A stretch of 7,605 nt of DNA from Calditrichia bacterium (GTDB taxonomy: Bacteria; Calditrichota; Calditrichia; RBG-13-44-9; J042), in the NCBI GenBank assembly GCA_030430345.1, contig JAUIFT010000097.1:1-7605 (forward strand). The letters are read 5' to 3'. Of this stretch, positions 1-6,728 are shown one piece after another. Each line of letters opens with the position of its first letter. Position 1 is the first letter of the stretch. The translations under genes and the position numbers were made by a program. The notes under the pieces are model-generated. The model was given only the letters and a program-made list of their open reading frames with translations. It did no database searches and was not told the DNA's origin.

Positions 1-1074
1 CCTAATGATTTCTTTCAATTAAGATACCACGGGCGCCTCGGGGTTTTACGAATCAGTAAATATATTGATGGTGACAATATATTTAATACCAGCATTAATC
101 ACTCTATTTTCGGGCGTCACGCACTATTCCTGAAGGACCAGGTATTCGGCGTATACTCCTTAAGTGAATCCGACACCACTCTACTGATGGAAATCGACGG
201 CGCGCTTGAAGGACCGGCGATTGATGCGGGCCAATTCTATATATGGGTTACTGAAACCGAGGGGTATTATATCGACGATGTGGAAATCATTGTCAGGAAT
301 GCCAGTACAGATGTAGTGCTGGTTGAAGCCAAAATCTTATTAGAAGGACCCTACACTGCCACCGAGAATGAAATGAATACTGTTCTTAATAACAGTTCGC
401 TACTTCCAGCAGTGTCTCCCTACACCGAAGATCCGCGAACCATTAATGCCATTCCAAATAATGTAACTGACTGGATATTAATACAATTACGAAGCTCTCC
501 CAATGATGAGCCAATAATATCCAAAAGTGTTCTGTTAAATAAGGACGGGAAAATTATAAGTGATGATGGTTCCTCGGATAAAATTGCCCTTACTATTGGG
601 GAGAACAACTATTTTCTGGTGGTTTATCATCGCAACCATTTACCTGTAATGAGTGCAGGGCCAATTTTTCTTTCCAGCAGCAGTGTCTTATACGATTTTA
701 CAACGGATCAATCAAAAGCTTATGGTACTGACCCCATGACGGAGTTATCCAGCGGCGTTTTCGGAATGATCTCCGGAGATGGTAATGGCGATGGCGGCAT
801 AGACGCCCTGGATAAAAACATAAGTTGGCGTCCCCATAACGGCACTTCCTGGAATTATACTAAACTGGCAGATTTCAACCTCGATGGCGGTATAGATGCA
901 TTGGACATCAATCTTCAATGGCGCCCTAACAATGGTAAGGCTTCGCAAGTACCACAAGTCTCTGGGAGCACGCAGCCGGTCATTGCACCAATACCAGCCG
1001 TTCTTCCTGCAACAAAAGATGCCAAGGGTAATAAGCAGAAAAAAGTCCGTGGAATAAAATCCGGAGGAAATTAA
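1..1074 (+). CDS. C-terminal part of a large surface/secreted protein with a dockerin-like domain (5' end outside window)
   Basis: The frame is open from the first base, so the ATG at 187 is only an internal Met; 357 residues are visible. They form a beta-rich module with the wording LEGPY, TDWILIQLR, YFLVVYHRNHL and AYGTDPM, followed by two 12-residue calcium-loop repeats, DGNGDGGIDALD (about residues 260-271) and DFNLDGGIDALD (about 291-302). Each loop is followed by a W-R-P-x-N-G motif. This is the dockerin type I/EF-hand pattern (PF00404-like). I recall the same module at the C-terminus of very large adhesin-like proteins in FCB-group bacteria that have no cellulosome, where the loops probably stabilise the domain or bind an unknown partner. 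After the loops comes a Pro/Ala/Val-rich linker and a basic tail (KQKKVRG, then IKSGGN). No typical type IX sorting domain is evident. Surface location is inferred, because the signal peptide lies outside the window. The gene converges on the minus-strand genes. Confidence 0.8.
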   Translation, partial: PNDFFQLRYHGRLGVLRISKYIDGDNIFNTSINHSIFGRHALFLKDQVFGVYSLSESDTTLLMEIDGALEGPAIDAGQFYIWVTETEGYYIDDVEIIVRNASTDVVLVEAKILLEGPYTATENEMNTVLNNSSLLPAVSPYTEDPRTINAIPNNVTDWILIQLRSSPNDEPIISKSVLLNKDGKIISDDGSSDKIALTIGENNYFLVVYHRNHLPVMSAGPIFLSSSSVLYDFTTDQSKAYGTDPMTELSSGVFGMISGDGNGDGGIDALDKNISWRPHNGTSWNYTKLADFNLDGGIDALDINLQWRPNNGKASQVPQVSGSTQPVIAPIPAVLPATKDAKGNKQKKVRGIKSGGN

Positions 1075-1098
1075 TCTTTACATTAGGGCAAATTGATA

Positions 1099-1620
1099 TT
1101 AACGATTCCAATACGCCTTTATAGCAGACCAACTATTCAGATGCTTCCCAACCAGCGAATATTTCATCAACAAAAAGAAGACTGTTAAAAATATCAGTCC
1201 GAGGATTAACACGAAAATACTATCCGGATCAAAATCCTGGTAAAGCAGGGAATAGCTATGATTAAGCGGACTATAGCGCACTTGCGCTGGTTTTCCGGCC
1301 TGAATTTTCTCGGTGTCCAGCCGGCGAAAGGGATTATTAGAATAACGCCAGCTTTCGTAAGTAACGCCATCAACCGTGTAAGTGTATTTCAATTTGTTTT
1401 CGTAAAAATAGCTCCAGCCGGAGGCCATCTTCACCTTGTTTTCGATTAAGCGCGCTTCCTGAACCTGTCCCTCAACCACCGGCCAGTTTTTGATGTAGAA
1501 ATATTCGATAATCTCGCTGGCACCGAGGTAAGTGAAGTATCCACCAATACTGAATAAGCCGAGGAAGAAGAGTATCGGAAGGAGTTTTATCAATTTGATT
1601 AGCGCTTGAGAATTATTCAT
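1099..1620 (-). CDS. DUF3592 family two-helix membrane protein
   Basis: The protein has 173 residues. A hydrophobic helix lies at about residues 12-34 and a second at about 135-154. Between them is a soluble loop of about 100 residues with the DUF3592 (PF12158) hallmarks: NWPVVEGQV near 45-53, YTYTVDGVTYES near 79-90, and AGKPAQVRYSPLNHSYSLL near 108-126. The family is of unknown function; the loop is expected on the outer face of the cytoplasmic membrane, with the two helices as hairpin anchors. The frame stays open upstream to a TTG at 1698, but that extension runs through the 7-base repeat array and encodes low-complexity Asn/Gln/Arg/Thr sequence. I therefore take the ATG at 1620, directly before the hydrophobic N-terminus. 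No clear Shine-Dalgarno precedes it. It lies 93 bases downstream of the DUF1566 gene on the same strand, with a strong inverted repeat between them, so shared transcription is uncertain. Its stop codon is 24 bases from the convergent surface-protein gene. Confidence 0.8.
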   Translation of the reverse strand: MNNSQALIKLIKLLPILFFLGLFSIGGYFTYLGASEIIEYFYIKNWPVVEGQVQEARLIENKVKMASGWSYFYENKLKYTYTVDGVTYESWRYSNNPFRRLDTEKIQAGKPAQVRYSPLNHSYSLLYQDFDPDSIFVLILGLIFLTVFFLLMKYSLVGKHLNSWSAIKAYWNR

Positions 1621-1643
1621 TGATAGGCCACTTTTTGGTTGAT

Positions 1644-1707
1644 CGTTGATCGTTGTTCGTTGTTCGTTGTTCGTTGTTCGAAATCGATGAACGAACAACG
1701 ATCAACG
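1644..1707. repeat. Heptanucleotide tandem and inverted repeat (CGTTGTT units)
   Basis: Positions 1644-1678 hold five consecutive 7-base units, CGTTGAT followed by four CGTTGTT. The first 18 bases (1644-1661) recur as a perfect reverse complement at 1690-1707, after a 28-base spacer that contains the remaining units. RNA from either strand could form an 18-bp stem. In plus orientation the right arm is followed by GATTTTT, resembling an intrinsic terminator, but no plus-strand gene ends there. The element starts seven bases after the stop codon of the DUF1566 gene. Short heptameric repeats (STRRs) are known from cyanobacteria; kinship with those is not shown. The function here is unknown. Confidence 0.8.
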
Positions 1708-1713
1708 GATTTT

Positions 1714-2820
1714 TCAGTCTTCTTTCCCCAATCGCACTGCGCGCACATAGCCGGCGGAACGTTCATCGAACGTGCTGCAATAGCCATCGGCAAAATGGAC
1801 GATCCAAATCTTTAAAAGACTGTGGCGATCCGCCGTCCAGATCCAGTCCACCTTTTCATCAAAAACCGGATCGGCGTAAACCCCTTGCTCGCCCTGCGGT
1901 TTCTTCTTCAACAAAGACAACGCTTCTTCCAGTGTCGGCAAGCGCCAATCGTTGAAGCCGGCAAAGCCATCCTGATTCAATTGTGCGATATATTTCCCGG
2001 CCGCTTCATAATTCAGGAATTCCTCGGAACCACTTTTTTGCCAGAGCAGGTTGTTAGTGCGATCGTAAACCAGCTGTTTGTTGGCCGGCAATTCATATTG
2101 ATTCGCTGATCCTTTGCCGGAAGGGTGCCCATAACTTTTCCGATCAGATTCGCGCATTTTGCTGTAAAAGTCCCGGCGAATCAGTATTTTTTGCACTGCT
2201 GCTTCCGATAAATTCGTACGCGCTTTATCCCGAAAATTTTTCCGGGGCAAATCCGGATCGAGTGGCAGGGTTTCCCCGCTGCGCCCGCTGCGCACTGCCC
2301 GGGCAAAACGGTTGTTGTCATATTTCAGGATCGGGCAGCAGGCGCCAACCCCAAAAAGAATTCCCCAGGCGGCCGTCTCGCTGGCAGTATCCGCCGTCCA
2401 AATGTACTTATGGGCAGTATCGAACAGCGGATCGATATGAAGATCGTCATTAAATTCTTCCCGCTCCATCAAGGTCATTCCCTCTTCCAGCGTAGGTAAA
2501 CGCCAGTCTGTAAATCCCAGGAATTTGCCGGCATTCAGCTGAGCAGCATAGGCCAGCGCATCTGTAAAATTCAGGGATGCGGACCCCGCCTGTTGCCAAC
2601 TGAGATTGCTGGCCGCATCGTAAACAACTTGCCCTTCCGCCTGCAATTCATATTGATTGGCAAATCCTTTTCCAGCGGGATTGCAATAGCGCTGGGACAT
2701 TCGGTGCGTATCGGTATTGTAAAAATCAAAGCGCTTTAACATCTTATTCACAGCGTCATAATTCAGATTATCCAGTGGCCGGGAACGGAATATCGTTTTT
2801 TCAGAATCGGTTTTACCCAT
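1714..2820 (-). CDS. Protein with two tandem DUF1566 (Lcl_C) domains
   Basis: The protein has 368 residues and consists of two homologous halves of about 160-170 residues each (about 17-179 and 204-365). Each half begins with a short segment that ends in DFY, a Gly-Lys-Gly and ANQYEL. A DUF1566 domain (PF07603) follows, with a hydrophobic VVYD or LVYD strand, a WQ motif, GF-x-DWRLPTLEE (DWRLP at about 105-109 and 291-295), DPxFD, IWTAD, and a terminal RAVRSG or RAVRLG. The domain is thought to resemble the C-type-lectin/formylglycine-enzyme fold and usually serves in binding; no catalytic residues are evident and the function is unknown. No signal peptide or membrane helix is seen, so it is probably cytoplasmic unless exported another way. 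The first half has an Ala/Trp/Gly/Cys-rich segment near residues 150-163 where the second half has the usual strand pattern. The ATG at 2820 is preferred over an upstream TTG at 2853 because GGAAGG lies six bases before it. It sits 124 bases downstream of the kinase. Confidence 0.85.
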   Translation of the reverse strand: MGKTDSEKTIFRSRPLDNLNYDAVNKMLKRFDFYNTDTHRMSQRYCNPAGKGFANQYELQAEGQVVYDAASNLSWQQAGSASLNFTDALAYAAQLNAGKFLGFTDWRLPTLEEGMTLMEREEFNDDLHIDPLFDTAHKYIWTADTASETAAWGILFGVGACCPILKYDNNRFARAVRSGRSGETLPLDPDLPRKNFRDKARTNLSEAAVQKILIRRDFYSKMRESDRKSYGHPSGKGSANQYELPANKQLVYDRTNNLLWQKSGSEEFLNYEAAGKYIAQLNQDGFAGFNDWRLPTLEEALSLLKKKPQGEQGVYADPVFDEKVDWIWTADRHSLLKIWIVHFADGYCSTFDERSAGYVRAVRLGKED

Positions 2821-2826
2821 CGTTTG

Positions 2827-2832
2827 CCTTCC
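2827..2832 (-). promoter_or_regulatory. Ribosome binding site of the double DUF1566 gene
   Basis: Minus-strand GGAAGG ends six bases before the ATG at 2820. It decides the start: the in-frame TTG at 2853 lies upstream of this site and has no comparable sequence before it. Confidence 0.6.
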
Positions 2833-2882
2833 GTGATATTTTTTCCGGATCAATATAAAACGAAATTTTCCGAAAAGGAATT

Positions 2883-2953
2883 TATCAGTTTACAGTGAAC
2901 TACGCGTAACATATAAATATCGATCACTGTCAACTGATAACTGTTTACTGTTT
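2883..2953. repeat. Heptanucleotide inverted repeat (ACTGNNN units) overlapping the kinase stop codon
   Basis: Four 7-base units, ACTGTCA, ACTGATA, ACTGTTT and ACTGTTT, fill 2926-2953 and run into a T tract. Positions 2883-2897 are the reverse complement of 2925-2939 with one mismatch in 15, separated by 27 bases. The last units overlap the 3' end of the kinase, whose final codons and TAA (2945-2947) are written in the repeat. The build matches the CGTTGTT element at 1644-1707 (heptads, inverted arms, 27-28-base spacer, T run after the right arm in plus orientation), but the unit sequence differs. It could shape the mRNA 3' end or be a remnant of a small mobile repeat. Confidence 0.7.
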
Positions 2954-5518
2954 TTTGGGCAAACGAATCACAAATTCCGTATATGTTCCCGGTTGGGAAT
3001 CGACGACAATCTCCCCATGATGCACTTTTACAACAATATCGTGGCTGATTGATAACCCCAGTCCGGTATTGCCCTGCCCGGTGGGTTTGGTGGTGAAAAA
3101 GGGATTGAAGATCTGTTTGCGAACATCCTCCGGTATGCCCGGGCCATTATCGCGAATGCGCACTGCCGCCTGCTCCCCGACATTCTTGCTACTCACCGTT
3201 ACCCTTGCCTCTCCCTGAGCAGGGGACCCGAGGGGGATGTCAAACGCCTCAAACGCATTATTGAGCAAATTAAGAAACCCCCGGCTAATATCCTGCGGCA
3301 CTAAGGGAATCTCTCCGACACTCTCATCAAAATCCCGTTCAATCGTTACGTTGAAATCGCCATTTTTCGCCCGCATTCCGTGATAGGCCAGGTTGATATA
3401 TTCATCCAGCAAGGCATTGAGATCGGTCGCCTGAAACTCCCCGGATTTACCGCGGGAATGCTGCAGCATGCCATTGACGATATTATTAGCGCGTTTCCCA
3501 TGCTCGTTGATCTTTTGCGCATTTTCGCTAATTTCCCCAAGCAGATCATCCGCATCCGCCAGTATCTCTTCGCTCTTTTTCAGGGTTTCATTATCGAGCA
3601 TTCCCTTATGCGCTTCGATATCTTCTTTTACTTCTCCAACCATCTCCACCAATAGCTCAGCAAAATTATTGACGAAATTCAGGGGATTTTTAATCTCGTG
3701 GGCAATCCCCGCCGTCAGTTGTCCGAGAGAGGCTAGTTTTTCCTGGACGATCAATTGCTCGCGGGTGCGAATCAACTCGGCGTTCTTCTCCTCCACCACG
3801 GCGAGCATCCGCGCCCGTTCCCCGGCCAGTTCTTCTGCGTCTTCGGCACGCTTCTGGGACATCTGCAGTTCTATTTTCTTGCGCTGACGGTTCATTTCAA
3901 AACGGCGCAGGCCATATAATAATCCGAAGGCAATCAAAAAATAGAACGCATACGCCCAGGAGGTCTGCCACCAGGGTGGTGAGATGATGATTCGCAGCGA
4001 TTTCCCGCTTTCATTCCAAAGCCCATCGCTGTTTGCACCGGTAACCTGAAAGGTGTATTCCCCGGGATCGAGATTGGTGTATGCCGCCGAGCGGCGGGTG
4101 CCGGCATCTACCCACTCATTTTCATAGGGCGTCAGGCGGTAGCGGTAAGTATTTTCGGCGGCGTTTTTATAATGCATGGCCAGATAATCGAAGGTAATAT
4201 CCTTTTGCCAATGTGCTAAATGAATCTCCTTCGTTTCTGTCAGGCTGGTTTTTAAGGGGGAATCCGGCCCCGGTTGCAGGCGCTGGTTAAACAGTTTGAC
4301 ATCACTGATATTTATTGCCGGAGGATACGGGTTCTCCTTTAGCTGACTGGGGAAAAAAGCATTCAAGCCGTTGGGTCCACCAAAAAACATTTCTCCACTG
4401 CTGGCACTTTGATGCCATGCCCATGCATTAAATTCGAGGGATTGCAAACCGGCCTCCATGCCGTATTTTTTCAGCGCATGGGTTTCCGGATTAAAGCAAT
4501 AAATTCCCCGATCGGAACTAAGCCATAACAGCCCGCCATCATCTTCAAGTATGCTAATGATAGTATTGGTAGCTGAAATTTCTGCCAGAGAAAAACGGGT
4601 AACATTTTCGGTTTCGGTATTAAAACGGTTCAAACCGCCATTCAAAAAACCAATCCACAAAATACCCGGTTCGCGCGCACGTTCGTGAATACTGCTAACA
4701 AAGTTTCCGGAAAGAGACTTCGGATCATGACAATCCGCTGTATAGTGGCGAAACGTTTCCTGCGCCCGGTCAAAGCGCACCAAGCTGCTTGACGTTCCTA
4801 GCCAGAAAATGCCGGAAAGGTCTTCATAAATTGTACTGAAATCACCCACACGTTCATCGGATGGGAAGTTCGAGTATGGCCAATACTGTTGAAAACGGTC
4901 GCTCTCGCGATCATAAAGAATAATCCTCCCATCACCTGTACCCATCCAGAGATTATTTTCCCGGTCCTCATAAATAACCGGGAATGAACTCGCAGGAATG
5001 CTAGTTGAATCGTTAGGATCATGTCTGTAATGGGTAAATTTACCAGTAGACGGATTCAGCCGGTTTAAAGCGGTGATTCCTTCCATGCCAACCCAAATAT
5101 CTCCGGTATAATCTTCGCAAATAGCCAATGGTCTGCTATTAATACTGAGGCTATTGGGGTTGTTTGGGTCGTGCTGCCAATATTTAACTTCTCCACTTGT
5201 GCGGTCAATACGATTGAGATGTCCGCCATCTCCCCCGATGGTTCCCACCCATATCCGCCCCTTACTATCTTCATGAACGCCCCAAACCCCTTTTCCTCCT
5301 AAAATGTTACCAGCGCCACCGCGGTAGTGAGTCATCCCTGTTGTTAAGGGGTCAAATTTGTTTAAGCCCGCATTGCGCCGAAATCCCACCCAAAGCACCC
5401 CGGACTGATCGCTAAAGATGCTCCAGGTTTGCGCATCGCTTAAACTGTTCGGATCATTCTCATCCGGTTGGTAAAGGGTAAATTCTTCGCTCTCAATATC
5501 GAACTTTGCCACCCCCAC
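2945..5518 (-). pseudogene. 3' part of an insertion-split two-component-propeller sensor histidine kinase (propeller end, Y_Y_Y, TM, HisKA, HATPase)
   Basis: This 857-residue open frame continues the sensor begun at 7605-6721. Propeller blade motifs of the Reg_prop type (LWVGFRRNAGLNKFDP, IWVGT, IWVGM, LWMGT, FWLGT, LWIGF, LWLSS and a final FFGGPNGLNAF) fill roughly residues 1-390. A Y_Y_Y domain follows (about 447-513), then one membrane helix (about 519-537) and a Glu/Arg/Gln-rich coiled coil (about 541-600). The H-box GIAHEIKNPLNF has the phospho-acceptor His607. The ATPase domain shows N-box NLLNNAFEA, DNGPGIP at 790-796 and GLGLS at 819-823. The intact protein would sense an outside ligand, in relatives often polysaccharide-derived, and autophosphorylate inside the cell. 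There is no receiver or DNA-binding domain, so the response regulator is elsewhere. The GTG at 5518 has no Shine-Dalgarno and starts inside a blade, so I read it as a fragment rather than a gene start. Without a signal peptide its propeller would not be exported. Confidence 0.88.
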
Positions 5519-5526
5519 ATTCAGTA
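5519..5526. repeat. Left copy of the direct repeat ATTCAGTA flanking the insertion sequence
   Basis: ATTCAGTA here matches 6721-6728 exactly. Deleting the element with one copy restores the kinase frame, so it behaves as a target-site duplication. The last base also fits the terminal inverted repeat, so the true length is 7 or 8 bases. Confidence 0.8.
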
Positions 5527-5544
5527 GATTGTAAACTAAATATT
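5526..5544. repeat. Left terminal inverted repeat of the insertion sequence
   Basis: AGATTGTAAACTAAATATT read inward pairs with the right end with a single difference (T versus C at the fourth base). It contains the TAG stop of the downstream transposase frame (5536-5538). Confidence 0.85.
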
Positions 5545-6246
5545 GTGAAACTTTAGGTTGTTCGAATTTACCTTTTGATAGTGCCGATTGAGTTTAGTTC
5601 TGGCCGATTCTATTGAGAATTGCCAGTTGATTTTGATTTGTTTTTCAGTTCGCTCTTTGATAATCGCCTTCACTTCTGATGTCAGTAGTTCTATGTTCGG
5701 AATTCGCCGGTTCAAGCATTGTTTAGTAAGCGCAGCGAATTCAATTTCAATCATATTTAACCAACTGGCACTCTTTGGTGTATAACTAAACTCGAATTTT
5801 TGTGCTAATTCAAAAGCTTCATCCGCCGGGAAATTCTCATAAAAGGAACTGGCATTATGAGTATTCAAGTTATCCTGGATCAGGCGAATCTTTATCGCAT
5901 TGGGAAAAGCTTCAGCTACTGTTTTCATAAAGAGTGCATATTCTTGTTTCCGGCGCTGCTTGTAAACTTCAGCGACTCTTTTGCCAGTCAACGGCTCGAT
6001 GGCAGCCAATAACGCTGCTGAACCGTTCTTTTCATAGGCGTAGTGTTCTTTTTTGATCTGTCCTGGCCTCATCTCAACAGGATCGATGAGATCACCGATT
6101 AGAAAACACGGACGTTCATCAAAACATACGACTGGATAGAGTGGATCATAAGGCAATGAATACAAGTAAAGAATATGTTCCATATTAGCAATGTATTCTG
6201 CATTAATTCGACCGATACACCAACTAGCTTTCAGATGAGGTTTCAA
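5536..6246 (-). CDS. IS630-family transposase, C-terminal DDE catalytic half (second reading frame)
   Basis: This is a DDE_3-type (PF13358) RNase H-like catalytic domain that cuts and joins the element's ends. Counting from the TTG at 6246, the first catalytic Asp is D43 in VVCFDER, the second D125 in IQDNLNTH, and the Glu is E167 in SWLNMIEIE, so all three are present. The following ALTKQCLNRRIPN and KINWQFSIESARTKLNR segments also match the family. The frame has no convincing start of its own: the TTG at 6246 lies inside the conserved ILKPHLKASW stretch that bridges the two halves of intact relatives. It overlaps the upstream ORF by 23 bases and is in the +1 (equivalently -2) frame relative to it. 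Production therefore probably needs slippage at the A7 run, or else the enzyme is broken by a small indel. Confidence 0.85.
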   Translation of the reverse strand: MKPHLKASWCIGRINAEYIANMEHILYLYSLPYDPLYPVVCFDERPCFLIGDLIDPVEMRPGQIKKEHYAYEKNGSAALLAAIEPLTGKRVAEVYKQRRKQEYALFMKTVAEAFPNAIKIRLIQDNLNTHNASSFYENFPADEAFELAQKFEFSYTPKSASWLNMIEIEFAALTKQCLNRRIPNIELLTSEVKAIIKERTEKQIKINWQFSIESARTKLNRHYQKVNSNNLKFHNI

Positions 6247-6664
6247 AATGTTTTTTTAAAATATCACCAACATATTGATGAGAAAGGTGATCACAATAAC
6301 CCAGCTCAACAGCACGATCGGCTAACAAACGTAAGCTCCAGCGCTCATATCCTTCCGGCGGTTGGCTGCAGGCCAGGGAGGTGATCTTGGCGCGTTGCAG
6401 GCCTGTAATCAAACTCGGACGGCCCGGGCGGGGCTTATCTTCTAAAAAGGATAAACCGTCTTGATGATAATTTTTACACCAAATCGACACCGTCTGCTGA
6501 ACAACTCCGATAAGGGCCGAAACCGATTTAAAACTTTCACCACGATCTAAAGCCAATAATGCAGTCGCGCGTTTATAAACACGAGCAGGCAAGCTGCCCC
6601 CGGACAGGAGAGATTCTAATTGTTGCCGGTCTGCATCGCTCAAAGTTAAATGATTCTTTTTCAT
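6224..6664 (-). CDS. IS630-family transposase, N-terminal DNA-binding half (first reading frame)
   Basis: The 146-residue product carries two helix-turn-helix regions. The first is near residues 44-66 (SFKSVSALIGVVQQTVSIW); then comes the DKPRPGRP linker at 76-83; the second, a winged-helix-like region, is near 108-138 (RWSLRLLADRAVELGY). This is the paired-type DNA-binding arrangement of IS630/Tc1 transposases and would bind the terminal repeats. The frame runs through DILKKHF and then leaves the family pattern for a short tail (ETSSES) before TAG, exactly where the catalytic half starts in another frame. The ATG at 6664 is chosen because AAAAGGA lies seven bases upstream; the open frame extends to a TTG at 6694 within the element's end. 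Confidence 0.85.
   Translation of the reverse strand: MKKNHLTLSDADRQQLESLLSGGSLPARVYKRATALLALDRGESFKSVSALIGVVQQTVSIWCKNYHQDGLSFLEDKPRPGRPSLITGLQRAKITSLACSQPPEGYERWSLRLLADRAVELGYCDHLSHQYVGDILKKHFETSSES
6251..6257 (-). other. A7 run at the junction of the two transposase frames (candidate slippage site or indel)
   Basis: The minus strand reads ATTTTAAAAAAACATTTTG. Frame one gives ILKKHF and frame two gives NILKPH. Losing one A or gaining two joins them; gaining two would give LKKNILKPH, close to the LKKN-x-LKPW pattern I recall from single-frame relatives. A simple -1 ribosomal shift does not reach the second frame. Confidence 0.55.
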
Positions 6665-6671
6665 TGAAAGG

Positions 6672-6678
6672 TCCTTTT
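6672..6678 (-). promoter_or_regulatory. Ribosome binding site of the transposase gene
   Basis: Minus-strand AAAAGGA ends seven bases before the ATG at 6664, fixing that codon rather than the TTG at 6694 as the start. Confidence 0.55.
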
Positions 6679-6701
6679 TAGGACAATATAACAAAAATGA
6701 G

Positions 6702-6720
6702 AATATTTAGTTTACAGTCT
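6702..6720. repeat. Right terminal inverted repeat of the insertion sequence
   Basis: Read inward on the minus strand it is AGACTGTAAACTAAATATT, matching the left end in 18 of 19 positions. Its TAAACTAA supplies the premature TAA (6712-6714) that ends the kinase N-terminal fragment. Confidence 0.85.
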
Positions 6721-6728
6721 ATTCAGTA
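6721..6728. repeat. Right copy of the direct repeat ATTCAGTA flanking the insertion sequence
   Basis: Identical to 5519-5526 and directly adjacent to the right terminal inverted repeat. One copy is needed to encode the native kinase residues I-L-N across the junction. Confidence 0.8.

Larger units (their letters stand above)
5526..6720 (-). mobile_element. IS630-type insertion sequence inside the sensor kinase gene
   Basis: The element is about 1195 bp, bounded by 19-bp inverted repeats (18 of 19 identical) and by direct copies of ATTCAGT(A). It carries two overlapping ORFs that together make an IS630/DDE_3 transposase, both oriented like the interrupted kinase. TA sits at each outer edge (5525-5526 and 6720-6721), as expected for the Tc1/mariner-IS630 group. 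The near-identical termini and intact target repeat suggest a recent insertion. The stop codon of the downstream transposase frame lies in the left terminal repeat, and the truncated kinase N-terminal frame stops in the right one (TAA at 6712-6714), so there is almost no spare sequence at the ends. Confidence 0.9.

Noticed and set aside
1621..1698. N-terminal extension of the DUF3592 protein to the TTG at 1698
   Set aside because: It would translate the heptad array into repetitive TTNNEQRTT-like sequence; the ATG at 1620 directly precedes the membrane segment.
1644..1707. CRISPR-like array
   Set aside because: The units are 7 bases long, directly contiguous and without unique spacers of CRISPR length, so this is a simple tandem/inverted repeat.
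1653..1955. Plus-strand ORF of 100 codons
   Set aside because: It opens in the heptad repeat and runs antisense through the second DUF1566 domain, with Arg/Ser-rich composition and no recognisable domain.
2863..2883. AAATTTTCC-GAAAA-GGAATTT as an intrinsic terminator of the kinase transcript
   Set aside because: The core stem is only four GC/AT pairs with an asymmetric extension and a short T run on the minus strand, too weak to call.
2931..2936. TTGACA on the minus strand as a -35 box for the DUF1566 gene
   Set aside because: It is created by the ACTGNNN heptad repeat, and no acceptable -10 lies at about 17 bases; the nearest TATGTT is at 14.
3468..3887. Plus-strand ORF of 139 codons opposite the kinase
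   Set aside because: It is a Ser/Ala/Phe-rich antisense shadow of the HisKA and coiled-coil region, with no domain.
5516..5518. GTG as the genuine start of an independent 857-residue kinase
   Set aside because: No Shine-Dalgarno precedes it, it falls in the middle of a propeller blade, and the frame joins perfectly to the N-terminal fragment once the insertion is removed.
6224..6264. Classical -1 programmed ribosomal frameshift in the transposase
   Set aside because: The A7 run is inviting, but the catalytic half lies in the +1/-2 frame relative to the first ORF, so a -1 shift would not reach it.
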